This document shows, piece by piece, positions 19,737 to 28,085 of a stretch of 43,059 bases of DNA (position 1 is the stretch's first letter; each line of letters opens with the position of its first letter). The stretch is taken from positions 1 through 43,059 of the forward strand of contig JAFGVN010000094.1 of NCBI GenBank assembly GCA_016937975.1. Direction: 5' to 3'. The notes below the pieces were generated by a model. That model was not told the DNA's origin, made no database searches, and worked only from the letters and a program-made list of their open reading frames with translations. The stretch comes from Clostridia bacterium. Lineage in GTDB: Bacteria; Bacillota; Clostridia; Peptostreptococcales; Acidaminobacteraceae. A program made the position numbers and the translations under genes.

Positions 19737-20513
19737 ATGAAACTTTATCTGAAGTACTTAAAAATACATTTCATGAGTCAAATGGAGTATCGAACTGCTT
19801 TTATTCTATTAACCATAGGTCAATTTTTTGTACCCTTTCTCATCTTTGTATCCATGGTTTTACTTTTTAAGAAATTTGATCATCTTATGGGATGGACATT
19901 ACCAGAAGTCGCTTTGATTTATGGTATTATTCATATTTCCTTTTCAGTAAGTGAAGGGCTTGCTCGTGGCTTCGATTCCTTTAGCAATCTTGTAAGAACA
20001 GGTGACTTTGATCGATTACTTGTTAGACCCAGATCTACAGTAATCCAAGTACTTGGTTCTAAGTTTGAATTTACACGTTTAGGTAGATTTTTTCAAAGCC
20101 TTGTCGTACTCACCTATGCACTGCTTCATATAAATATACATTGGACATTTTTAAAAATATTATATCTTATGCTGATTGTTTTAAGTGGTATTACGGTATT
20201 TATAGGAATCTTTATCTTAGGTGCTGCATTATCCTTTTGGACAGTTGACGGATTGGAAATTGTTAATATCTTTACTGATGGTGGACGTGAAATGGCTCAA
20301 TATCCTTTAGGCATCTACAGCAAATTTATCAAAAGATTTTTTACTTTTGTTATTCCTTTTGGATTAGTAAATTTTTACCCCATTTTATTTCTTCTTGAAA
20401 AATCTGATAAATCACTTTATGCCATTAGTCCTTTTTTTGCTCTTATATTTATTATGCCTTGTTTACTGATCTGGCAATATGGCGTGACTCACTATACCTC
20501 CACAGGAAGTTAA
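19737..20513 (+). CDS. ABC-2 type exporter membrane protein (COG3694-like)
   Basis: Second membrane subunit, 258 aa with about six helices. It has the COG3694 pattern: MEYRTAFILLTIGQFFVPF, then GFDSFSNLVRTGDFDRLLVRP, and AQYPLGIYSKFIKRFFTFVIPFG split across the last helices. The ribosome binding site AAGGAGG lies inside the end of the preceding gene. A strong terminator follows at once, so the exporter is a closed three-gene unit with no regulator attached. Confidence 0.88.
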   Translation: MKLYLKYLKIHFMSQMEYRTAFILLTIGQFFVPFLIFVSMVLLFKKFDHLMGWTLPEVALIYGIIHISFSVSEGLARGFDSFSNLVRTGDFDRLLVRPRSTVIQVLGSKFEFTRLGRFFQSLVVLTYALLHINIHWTFLKILYLMLIVLSGITVFIGIFILGAALSFWTVDGLEIVNIFTDGGREMAQYPLGIYSKFIKRFFTFVIPFGLVNFYPILFLLEKSDKSLYAISPFFALIFIMPCLLIWQYGVTHYTSTGS

Positions 20514-20538
20514 AAATACCCCAAATCGGGGTATTTTT
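20512..20538 (+). terminator. Terminator of the ABC exporter operon
   Basis: AAAAATACCCC pairs with GGGGTATTTTT around a 5-base loop. It begins at the stop codon of the last gene and ends in a T-run. Confidence 0.85.
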
Positions 20539-20645
20539 GGTGTTACAGTATAAAAGTAATACTCTGTTTTCAAATGATGATAAGTTAATAACAAATACTC
20601 ATGTTTCCATACTTCATACCATTGATTTAACCAATGATATTAAAG

Positions 20646-20698
20646 TAAAAAACTGACAAATGACCTATGGATTCATACCATAAAGCAAATGCCAGTTT
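20646..20698 (-). terminator. Terminator of the zinc-ribbon gene
   Basis: In the minus direction AACTGGCA pairs with TGTCAGTT and TATGG with CCATA further in, and CAGTTTTTT follows. The remaining 20539-20645 stretch between the convergent units shows no gene. Confidence 0.6.
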
Positions 20699-20708
20699 AA
20701 AATAATGT

Positions 20709-21173
20709 TTATAAAGCCTCTCCACATTTTTTGCAATATTTCGCATCTGATTCGTTCTGAGTGCCACAACTACAGATAAGCTTCTTTAATGGATATCCAC
20801 AATGATCACAAAAGGAAGCATCTAAATCATTCTGAATATGACATTTAGGACATTCATTAGAATCTTTTTCATCAAGGGATGTTTTAATGTTCTTAATGAC
20901 ATGAGATGCGATAGGTGTCATTTCATCAGCGGTGTACTTCGCAACAGTTCCCATATAAGCAAAATTTGTCATGGCACTTCCAATGGCAGACAATATAATT
21001 CCTATGAATGCATTTGGCATTTTAGAAAAAATATTATTATTAAACGGATCTGACATGTTAAAAAAACTAAAGAATACACTTCCAAAAAGGAATAATCCAA
21101 CGACTAAAGTAATAGGACCTACAATCTTTAAAATCATTTTTACATTATTGTGTTTTTCGTTAAATTGCTTCAT
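20709..21173 (-). CDS. Membrane protein with double zinc ribbon
   Basis: A 154-aa protein starting at ATG 21173, which has GGAGG six bases upstream. Two hydrophobic helices (about 13-37 and 52-75) precede a cytoplasmic tail with two zinc ribbons: CPKCHIQN ... FCDHCG and CSCGTQN ... YCKKCG. Such tails are common in clostridial membrane proteins of unknown role. It is transcribed alone from an extended -10 promoter. No function can be assigned. Confidence 0.75.
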   Translation of the reverse strand: MKQFNEKHNNVKMILKIVGPITLVVGLFLFGSVFFSFFNMSDPFNNNIFSKMPNAFIGIILSAIGSAMTNFAYMGTVAKYTADEMTPIASHVIKNIKTSLDEKDSNECPKCHIQNDLDASFCDHCGYPLKKLICSCGTQNESDAKYCKKCGEAL

Positions 21174-21192
21174 ATTTTCCTCCAATGACTAT

Positions 21193-21201
21193 ATTATAAC
21201 A
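21193..21201 (-). promoter_or_regulatory. Extended -10 promoter of the zinc-ribbon gene
   Basis: TGTTATAAT on the minus strand is a perfect extended -10 element, about 20 bases before the start codon. No convincing -35 is seen. Confidence 0.5.
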
Positions 21202-21207
21202 AAGTTA

Positions 21208-21247
21208 AATATCATTTGGTGGAATAATTTGTTATTTAATATCATTT
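21208..21247. repeat. Pair of 10-bp direct repeats upstream of the zinc-ribbon promoter
   Basis: AATATCATTT occurs at 21208-21217 and again at 21238-21247, exactly 30 bp apart (about three helical turns). It may be a regulatory site, but AT-rich chance repetition is possible. Confidence 0.25.
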
Positions 21248-21256
21248 AAGGAAATC

Positions 21257-21808
21257 TTAAGAATTTTTTACGGTTAGATCAATCATGATGCCTTGAATAA
21301 GAGCAAATATAAAAGTCACTACAGATAAGATCATTGCAAATTTAAAATCAAAGAATGAGATTAACATTGGCAATAATGTTAGCTTTATGCCTCTTGCATA
21401 CAAGAAAGAAGCAGCATTTCCCTTTGAAATACCTTTCTCATTTAAATCTTTTAAAAACGGATACCAAGCATATATTGGTCCATGGCTTAAAGTTCCCAAT
21501 ACAGACATCATCACGTATTTAAACCAACTCGGTGCTTTTTCAATGGTTTTTCTCAGCTTCTTCTCATTCATAAAAGACATAGCAGCCATGAAAACATACA
21601 CTAACACTAAAATGGGTAGTAGGTCTTTTAAGATTTCATACACATATACTATTGCATCATTAATTTTATCATCACCTAATGCATATAGAACGATATAAAT
21701 CACAAGCATCCCAATCATAAAGAATAAGCTGTTCTTATTATTCTGTTTGTTTTTCTTGCCAGCACCTGAGTTCATCTGAGGTGTATTGTTTTTCATTTTA
21801 TTTTCCAT
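21257..21808 (-). CDS. Half-size permease (DUF318/COG0701-like), second half
   Basis: A 183-aa protein with a basic, Asn/Lys-rich N-terminus and about five membrane helices. The core KYVMMSVLGTLSHGPIYAWYPFLKDL, followed by GISKGNAASFLYARGIKL, resembles the C-terminal half of the large COG0701 permeases. The start overlaps the stop of the partner by one base (TAATG). The pair together equals one full-length permease, so they probably form a heteromer. It lacks the cysteine motif seen in arsenical or metal permeases of this group. The substrate is unknown. Confidence 0.7.
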   Translation of the reverse strand: MENKMKNNTPQMNSGAGKKNKQNNKNSLFFMIGMLVIYIVLYALGDDKINDAIVYVYEILKDLLPILVLVYVFMAAMSFMNEKKLRKTIEKAPSWFKYVMMSVLGTLSHGPIYAWYPFLKDLNEKGISKGNAASFLYARGIKLTLLPMLISFFDFKFAMILSVVTFIFALIQGIMIDLTVKNS

Positions 21809-22218
21809 TAGAATAACCTCCAGATTGCCACCGTTACAAATGCAACAGCCATTGAGAGTAACCCACTATAAATATTTCTTAAAATTGCAAAGCGTTTTCC
21901 AAAAATATCAGCTTCAAGTGGTGCTTGTAAGATGCCAACTGTTACCCAAGAAACTAGAAAAGCAGTAATTGCAAATAAAGAAATTCCAATAGTTTGAAGT
22001 TCTCTTGCAATAATATAACTGTTCATACTGTTTCCAGCGAAAATACTACCTAATAAAGCACCTATACCTGTATCTAGGAATGCATTTTGCGTAAAGGCAT
22101 CACCAATTCGATCGAAGGTAATGTATTCTTTTACCAAACCTAACAACAAAATAATTCCGATCATCATTGGTAAAGTATTCATAATGGATTTAAATGGTTT
22201 AATCAATTTTGTTTTCAT
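21808..22218 (-). CDS. Half-size permease (DUF318/COG0701-like), first half
   Basis: A 136-aa membrane protein with about four helices, starting at ATG 22218 behind AAAGGTGA; an upstream in-frame ATG is less well placed. The block GIGALLGSIFAGNSMNSYII, then SWVTVGILQAPLEADIFGKRFAILRN, matches the first half of the COG0701 permease fold. It is coupled to the second half and transcribed from a near-consensus promoter. Function is unknown. Confidence 0.7.
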   Translation of the reverse strand: MKTKLIKPFKSIMNTLPMMIGIILLLGLVKEYITFDRIGDAFTQNAFLDTGIGALLGSIFAGNSMNSYIIARELQTIGISLFAITAFLVSWVTVGILQAPLEADIFGKRFAILRNIYSGLLSMAVAFVTVAIWRLF

Positions 22219-22249
22219 AAATTCACCTTTCATAATTTAGCATATGCCA

Positions 22250-22278
22250 AGTATAACTTAAAGGAAATACTTTGTCAA
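22250..22278 (-). promoter_or_regulatory. Sigma-A promoter of the half-permease pair
   Basis: TTGACA and TATACT are separated by 17 bases on the minus strand, about 35 bases upstream of ATG 22218. This is close to the full consensus. Confidence 0.8.
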
Positions 22279-22311
22279 GTTCCGTCACATAAATATTTTT
22301 TTGCTTGTTTT

Positions 22312-24045
22312 TCAATTGCTCATAATTTGGTTTCGACCCAACTTTTTAGCTTTATACATAACACCTTCTAGCTTTTGAATGGTTTCACTTAAATCCTTAT
22401 ATTCATCAAATATCACACTACCACTTATTGTAACCTTCTCTTGAATCTGAGAAAATTCATGATTTTGAATCCTTAAGCGAATTGCTTCAGCAATGTTTTT
22501 TGCCTTTTCTTTTGAAGTATTCGGTAAGACAATTATAATTTGTTTTCCACCATATCTTGCTGTCAACCCTCCATAATCAATGACTTGTTGAGTTAATTGA
22601 GCAACACGCTTGAAAATTTGATCAGAGATTGCTGAGCCATATTTTTCGCTGATACGACCATAATGATCAATATCGATTAAAATAAGTGACTGGCTGCGTT
22701 TACCATAATGAAACTCTTCTATTTTACTAAATATAAATTTTTTATTGTATAAGCCTGTCAAAGAATCTACATGAATTAAAGACGAAATGGTTTGTGTCAT
22801 TTCATTTGTTTTATCGATCAGCGGATGAAAATCTGCAAAGGGAATTTTATCGGTTTCAATTGCCCTTAATTGATCAATTGCACTATCCACTTCCGATTGA
22901 ACATTTTTAACCGATTTACTGATATAATGTGTTAAAAATCTTACGATGAAAAAACTAAATCCTATAGATAAAGCAGCAATAAAAATAATTTTATAAAGCT
23001 GAGCTTTTTTCCTTTCATCTAATCTAATTTGTTCTTTATTAATGATATTTTGTATTTCAGTCAAATTTAAACTTGAACCAATAACCCAATTCCAATTTGG
23101 TACTTTATGTACATAAGTCATTTTATAGATATATTCATTTTTATCTATCCATCCATGAATGAGAAAACCACCTTCTTCTGGAGAATTTGCCAGTTCAATT
23201 TGATCTCTAATGACATAAGTGCCTTCGTAATTTTGTAAGTTATAATAATTCTCCCCTACCATCTCAGGGTATTTACCGTTTGCCAGTTCCATACCATTAA
23301 GATCATGAATAAAAATATAATTTTCATTTTCTTCACCAAAAGTTAGCTGATTGAAGTATTCTAACACTTCGTTTTTTATGTCATTTTCAACATCTCCAAT
23401 ATATTCACCACAACCTAAATACCAGTCATAGGGTTCAAAGTACTTAACAAATGTAATCTTCTTAAAATCCAAATCTAGATTTTCTTCTGGCTTTACCCAG
23501 TAGGCTTCAACAAATCCTTCACCTGAATTTAATACAGTGTCAATTTCTGACTGCACTGGAAAATTCCCTCTAGAATCTTCAAAGAACCATAAGTTTTCAC
23601 CCTCTGTTTCAGGTAAAATAGGATACAAAACAACATCACCAGACATTGTATCAATGAAATAGTAACCTCTATCCTCATTAAATCGGATGTTTCTTAGTGT
23701 TTCTACAATTAAAGTTTTTATAGCAGACTCATCTTTTTCATACTTATAAGTTTGATAAATATTATTTGCAATCTCATAAGCCTCATAGGTTCGTTCTTTT
23801 ATTTTCTTTTTGAGTATGGATTCTGTTAAGTCCTGTTTGAAAACAATATGGTTGATCTGAGACATAACCGTTTCTTTTAAAGCCGCTTCAAAAAAATCCA
23901 TTTTTGAAGCAATCATCTCCTCTGAACGAATTTTCGAATGCACTTGGGTATCATAGATCCACATACCACCTATAAAAGATATGGTTACAACAATAATTAA
24001 TAGGATGTTAATAAACATCATCCAAGATAAACTTTTTGATTTCAT
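22312..24045 (-). CDS. Double-Cache membrane sensor with degenerate GGDEF domain
   Basis: A 577-aa signalling protein starting at ATG 24045, preceded by AGGAGG. A first helix (about 8-30), a large extracytoplasmic double Cache sensor (about 40-335; EDRGYYFIDTMSGDVVLYP and WYLGCGEYIGD in the first module, IFIHDLNGMELANGKYPEMV in the second), a second helix (about 352-372) and a C-terminal GGDEF domain can be followed. The catalytic motif is GGKQI (499-503) instead of GGDEF, and the metal/substrate region reads IDIDHYGRISEKYG without the usual Asn and Asp. It is therefore probably not a cyclase; it may bind c-di-GMP or GTP, or work through partners. A terminator hairpin lies in its leader. Confidence 0.88.
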   Translation of the reverse strand: MKSKSLSWMMFINILLIIVVTISFIGGMWIYDTQVHSKIRSEEMIASKMDFFEAALKETVMSQINHIVFKQDLTESILKKKIKERTYEAYEIANNIYQTYKYEKDESAIKTLIVETLRNIRFNEDRGYYFIDTMSGDVVLYPILPETEGENLWFFEDSRGNFPVQSEIDTVLNSGEGFVEAYWVKPEENLDLDFKKITFVKYFEPYDWYLGCGEYIGDVENDIKNEVLEYFNQLTFGEENENYIFIHDLNGMELANGKYPEMVGENYYNLQNYEGTYVIRDQIELANSPEEGGFLIHGWIDKNEYIYKMTYVHKVPNWNWVIGSSLNLTEIQNIINKEQIRLDERKKAQLYKIIFIAALSIGFSFFIVRFLTHYISKSVKNVQSEVDSAIDQLRAIETDKIPFADFHPLIDKTNEMTQTISSLIHVDSLTGLYNKKFIFSKIEEFHYGKRSQSLILIDIDHYGRISEKYGSAISDQIFKRVAQLTQQVIDYGGLTARYGGKQIIIVLPNTSKEKAKNIAEAIRLRIQNHEFSQIQEKVTISGSVIFDEYKDLSETIQKLEGVMYKAKKLGRNQIMSN

Positions 24046-24086
24046 AGCGCCTCCTGTTTTAATCATATCAAAAAGTGAAAAATGAT

Positions 24087-24108
24087 AAAAGCCACGCTTG
24101 TGGCTTTT
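24087..24108 (-). terminator. Terminator hairpin in the leader of the Cache-GGDEF gene
   Basis: AAAAGCCAC pairs with GTGGCTTTT around GCTT, with T-runs on both strands. It lies 42 bases before the start codon of the Cache-GGDEF gene. It either ends the upstream acetyltransferase transcript or forms the switch of a leader. Confidence 0.75.
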
Positions 24109-24371
24109 ATTAGATTTTAAATCTTGAAATCAGATTTCGTAATTTATACTGTTAAAACTTTCATTTATTAAGTCTTCCATTAAGCATGTTTTGCTTTTGT
24201 AACAGGTGATACTCGTTTTGATGATTCATTGGGTTACTACACTTAAACTAGCTCTCAAAAAAAGCTCAGCCGTCTTATTCTGTCATGCTGTTGCCAGCTT
24301 GTTCTTAGGTAAAATAAATACATCTATTAACCTATACCATAAGAAGCTTTAATTTAAACAAAAAAGTAGAA

Positions 24372-25106
24372 TTATGAAAAAATTAGAAATTTGTGGATAC
24401 TATTAGTTTTGTTAAAACCAGCTTTTTCAATTGCTTTGATAGAAGGTATATTGCTTGTATCAACGCCACATAAAGGAATAAGATTCTTCCTTAGAACCTT
24501 ATTTTTCATTGCTCTAATAATGGATGTACCATAACCCTTTCCTCTCATTTCAAGATCCACTGTCATACCGATATAAGCATAGGGTGGTTCAAAACGAATT
24601 TCTCCCGTTCCAATGATTTGATTTTGATTATAGACTAAAAACAATCCATTTTGCTTTATCAAAAATGCATAATAGTTTTTAGTCTCCACATAATCCCCAC
24701 CAAGAGTTTTTAAGGTATAATCCATCACCAACTCAAGATTTGAATCGTCTACCAGAATAAAATTCAAATCTTGGACTTCAAAATCATACCCTCCCTCATA
24801 GCAATAGCTTATAATTTCAGAATGCTTGAAATACTTTTGTACAACATTAAAATTTCGTGGTGCATACGTCGGACAAATAACCTTGTGAATTTGATAATCT
24901 TAAAGGAGCTTAAGGAAAAGTCTTTCATTTTCTATGAGGTCCTCTGTATCAAAATAAAATTCATATATAATGCTTTCATCTATCACTGCATAACCTTGTT
25001 CCAGTAAATAATGAGGCTTGTTTTTTATAATCCCGTTCTTCCAATAGTCGTCTTCTGGACCATTTAATTGTTTTTTATATGAATCCTTATAAGTTTGTAG
25101 TTTCAT
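24372..25106 (-). pseudogene. GNAT N-acetyltransferase interrupted by one in-frame TAA
   Basis: The reading frame starts at ATG 25106 behind GGAAG and runs to 24372, equal to 244 codons, with one internal stop: TAA at 24900-24902 (codon 69). After that stop the same frame continues without a break (DYQIHKVICPTYAPRNFN and on). The N-terminal piece with GYAVIDESIIYEFYFD and the C-terminal GNAT core (GTGEIRFEPPYAYIGMTVD, acetyl-CoA loop RGKGYGTSIIRAMK, VDTSNIPSIKAIEKAGF) together match a two-part acetyltransferase family. A single point mutation from CAA, AAA or GAA would explain it. It could also be a sequencing error. The substrate is unknown. Confidence 0.75.
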
Positions 25107-25200
25107 CTTTCTTCCTTCCTTTTATTGCTCTCATTTTATCAGAAACAAAAGAAAGGAACAATTTCTTGTCCCAATCTTTTTAGTGAAATATTTAAAAATG

Positions 25201-25851
25201 TTATAGGCTTTTTAAGGTATCCAAACTTAATGATTCTGTCGAATCTAGAATTAAATCCGCTTCCTTTAAAATGTTTGCATCACCTATTGCAATACAAAAC
25301 ATCCCTGCTTTTTTAATGGCTTCAACCCCAGCTTTTGCATCTTCAACGCCAATACATTCGTGGGGTTTAAGGTTAAAATAGTTTGCTGCATTTAAGAAAA
25401 TGTCTGGTTCAGGTTTCCCTGGAACTGTTGTCGGATCAACTATATAATCCACTAAATCTCTCAATCCCAAAGCATCTATTAAAAATGGAGCACTTTTGGA
25501 TGCAGAAGCCACAGCAATTTTTATTTGATGCGTTTTTAAAGCCAGCATAAAATCATAAATGCCTGGATTCAATTGTTCTTTAGTATATTGGCCAATCCGT
25601 GTTAGATAGTGACAATTTTTTTCTGTCATAAGTTCATCTAGTGCTATTTCGTCATACCGATCAACTTGATGACCAAGTTCAAGTATTTTCAATAAAGAAT
25701 CTCTTCTAGAGATGCCTTTCAAGAGTTCGTTTTCCTCTTTTGAAAAAGGTATTCCTAATTTTTCAGCCAATGTTCTCCATGCTTCATAATGCATTTCTGA
25801 TGTTTCTGTGATTACACCATCCATATCAAAAATAACTGCTTTAATGTTCAT
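25201..25851 (-). CDS. pgmB: Beta-phosphoglucomutase
   Basis: HAD-superfamily enzyme of 216 aa that converts beta-glucose 1-phosphate to glucose 6-phosphate. The nucleophile Asp9 and acid/base Asp11 lie in IFDMDGV. ETSEMHYEAW in the cap, VASASKSAPF, KPEPDIFL and GVEDAKAGVEAI complete the family motifs. Its start overlaps the end of the GH65 phosphorylase gene by 11 bases. This is the standard partnership, because inverting GH65 phosphorylases release beta-glucose 1-phosphate. The pathway therefore feeds glycolysis without spending ATP on that glucose. Confidence 0.93.
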   Translation of the reverse strand: MNIKAVIFDMDGVITETSEMHYEAWRTLAEKLGIPFSKEENELLKGISRRDSLLKILELGHQVDRYDEIALDELMTEKNCHYLTRIGQYTKEQLNPGIYDFMLALKTHQIKIAVASASKSAPFLIDALGLRDLVDYIVDPTTVPGKPEPDIFLNAANYFNLKPHECIGVEDAKAGVEAIKKAGMFCIAIGDANILKEADLILDSTESLSLDTLKSL

Positions 25852-28042
25852 TCAATGGTACCTCGATTTCATCACTAATTTCATATACTTTATGGTTGAT
25901 CCTCAAAACAATCTCATGGCTTGTTTGTATTTTAATAAGATCACCTACACTGACTTTTACCACAGTGTCATCTTTTACAAATTTAAATGAATAAGACTTC
26001 CATTCTTTTGGTCTATGTGGATTTAAATATATGCCATCAGGTTTAATTCTCAAACCACCAAAACCAAATACAATGCCCATATAAGTGCCACCAGCATTTG
26101 CAATATGTAATCCATCTTTAGTGTTTCCATGTAGATTATGGAGGTCCAAATAAACACTTTTCATAAAATAATGAAATGCTTTTTCTGATTCCTTTATACG
26201 AGAAGCCATCATACCATAAACACAAGGTGACAAACTAGAGTCATGGGTTGTAATATTTTCATAGTAATGATAACTGTCTCTAATAACACTTTCATGTCCT
26301 TCATCTAAAAGGAAGTGTGCTAAAACAGTATCCGCTTGTTTTAAAACTTGATGCCTATAAATATAAAGTGGATGGAAGTTCAGAAGCAAAGGATATTTAT
26401 TTTTAGGTGTATTCTCAAAATCCCATTTTGCTTTACTTAAAAATTGTTCATCTTGTTTATGAATATTCAATTCTTCATCATAAGGTAATCGCATATGCTC
26501 TGCTGCCCATTTCATCTCAGCAATAGCATTATCGCTCATGTTCTCCGTTTTATATTGTGCATATAATTTTACTGTCCAATATAAATGATATTTAGCCATA
26601 GCATTGGTGTAATAATTATTATTTACAATTGCAGTATATTCATCAGGTCCAGTCACGCCATCAATGCAAAATTCATCACCATGAATATGTCCTACTTCTA
26701 GCCATAATAGAGCCGTTTCATAGAGTACTTCATAACCAAATTCCTGCATCATTTCCGTATCATGTGTCATAAAGTAATATTGTAAATAAGCATAAGCAAC
26801 ATCTGCATTAATATGATATTGGGCTGTACCAGCAGGAAAATACGCAGAACATTCTAATCCTGCAATGGTTCTCCAAGGCATTTTAGCACCACGCTTATGC
26901 CCTAAAGTTAAACTACGCTCCTTTGCATGTTCTAAAATATTATGTCTATATTTTAAAATTTGTTTTGCTAATTCAGGTTGAGTTAATGTTAGAAAAGGTA
27001 TGACATAAATTTCCGTATCCCAGAAGTAATGTCCTTCATAGCCTGAACCAGTTAATCCCTTTGCAGCGACTTGAGAGACACCATCTTTGCCTGAAGCAGC
27101 CAACAGTTGATACTGACTATATGCAATGGCTTTTGTTAAAGAATCATCACCTTCTATGATAATTTCACACTTTTCAAAAAAACTTTTCATATAATTTTTT
27201 TGTTCATCATGTAAGGCTCCATAGCCTTTACTTAAATGAAGTTTCAATTGATTTCTGCCAAATTTACAATAATCTAGATTTCTTCTTTCATCTGAAAAAA
27301 CCACAAACTTGGTAACATCCACTGGTCTATTTTTTTCCATATTCATAGTGGCGTTAAATACTAACATTTGATCTTTTGATTCCCAAATACCTGAAATGTC
27401 ATGAGCAACGGCTACTTGCATTTTTAAATGATTGTTTACAGTTTGAGATTCTATTAAACCCATTTCTCCATTAAACTCTATGTTCTGTATTTTAAGTGGT
27501 TCAATGTGTTCAGTAGCAACTCTTGGATCATCTGTATCTTTTCGTGTTTGAAAATTATGATCAATGTAAGATTTTATTCGAACTGGACCACTGTAAGTAT
27601 CCGATTCGATGGTTAAATGAATCACAAATAATTCCAAATGAACAAAATGAGTCATTCTAGTAAATGTAATTAAAAATGTATTCCCATTGATAGAAGTCCA
27701 TTTTATCTGTCGTGTCGTTATGCCTTTATGAACATCAAATTCTCTAGATATAATTTGATAATTTTCGCTATCCATAGAAAACACTTCTGAATCCAACTCA
27801 ATTTGAATTTTCTGTGTATCTGCTACTTGAACCATGGTTTCCCCTACAACAGGAAAACCATAGGCACTTTCAGGGTATCTTATTTGATGGGTATCATAAA
27901 ATCCATTAACAAAGCTTCCCTTGATGGTTTCAAAACCTGCTTTATACCCTTCTTCAAAATTGCCTCTTATTCCGATATATCCATTGGCTGTTGCGTATAA
28001 GCTTTCTTCAACCAACAGAATATTATTGTCTATGTCTTTCAT
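25841..28042 (-). CDS. GH65 disaccharide phosphorylase (maltose/kojibiose/nigerose type)
   Basis: Cytoplasmic inverting phosphorylase of 733 aa. The N-terminal beta-sandwich (about 1-270; SLYATANGYIGIRGNFEEG) and the alpha/alpha-barrel carry GYEGHYFWDTEIYV (335-347), the catalytic Glu468 in GVTGPDEYTAIVNNNYYTN, and the phosphate-site region RHQVLKQADTVLAHFLL. It uses phosphate to split an alpha-glucosyl disaccharide into beta-glucose 1-phosphate and glucose. It is coupled to pgmB and follows the ABC importer genes, so the disaccharide is imported intact and phosphorolysed. Specificity (maltose, trehalose, kojibiose or nigerose) cannot be read with confidence. Confidence 0.92.
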   Translation of the reverse strand: MKDIDNNILLVEESLYATANGYIGIRGNFEEGYKAGFETIKGSFVNGFYDTHQIRYPESAYGFPVVGETMVQVADTQKIQIELDSEVFSMDSENYQIISREFDVHKGITTRQIKWTSINGNTFLITFTRMTHFVHLELFVIHLTIESDTYSGPVRIKSYIDHNFQTRKDTDDPRVATEHIEPLKIQNIEFNGEMGLIESQTVNNHLKMQVAVAHDISGIWESKDQMLVFNATMNMEKNRPVDVTKFVVFSDERRNLDYCKFGRNQLKLHLSKGYGALHDEQKNYMKSFFEKCEIIIEGDDSLTKAIAYSQYQLLAASGKDGVSQVAAKGLTGSGYEGHYFWDTEIYVIPFLTLTQPELAKQILKYRHNILEHAKERSLTLGHKRGAKMPWRTIAGLECSAYFPAGTAQYHINADVAYAYLQYYFMTHDTEMMQEFGYEVLYETALLWLEVGHIHGDEFCIDGVTGPDEYTAIVNNNYYTNAMAKYHLYWTVKLYAQYKTENMSDNAIAEMKWAAEHMRLPYDEELNIHKQDEQFLSKAKWDFENTPKNKYPLLLNFHPLYIYRHQVLKQADTVLAHFLLDEGHESVIRDSYHYYENITTHDSSLSPCVYGMMASRIKESEKAFHYFMKSVYLDLHNLHGNTKDGLHIANAGGTYMGIVFGFGGLRIKPDGIYLNPHRPKEWKSYSFKFVKDDTVVKVSVGDLIKIQTSHEIVLRINHKVYEISDEIEVPLNEH

Positions 28043-28063
28043 AACTGTCCCCTTCTATTGGAA

Positions 28064-28085
28064 AGAGAGTTGCGAACAACTCTCT
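28064..28085 (-). terminator. Intercistronic stem-loop before the GH65 gene
   Basis: AGAGAGTTG pairs with CAACTCTCT around CGAA. It overlaps the stop of the MalG-type gene and has a short T-run in the minus direction, suggesting partial termination or mRNA processing inside the operon. Confidence 0.55.

Noticed and set aside
20459-20656. Short plus-strand ORF after the exporter
   Set aside because: It starts inside the last exporter gene in another frame and runs through its terminator, with no ribosome binding site.
24110-24371. c-di-GMP riboswitch upstream of the Cache-GGDEF gene
   Set aside because: The minus strand has GGCAAC and GTAACCCAATG stretches that recall GEMM pieces, but the conserved core (GGCAAACC, CGCAAAGCC, GGCCUAAACC and the GGGGUUACCGAUGG end) is not present in order.
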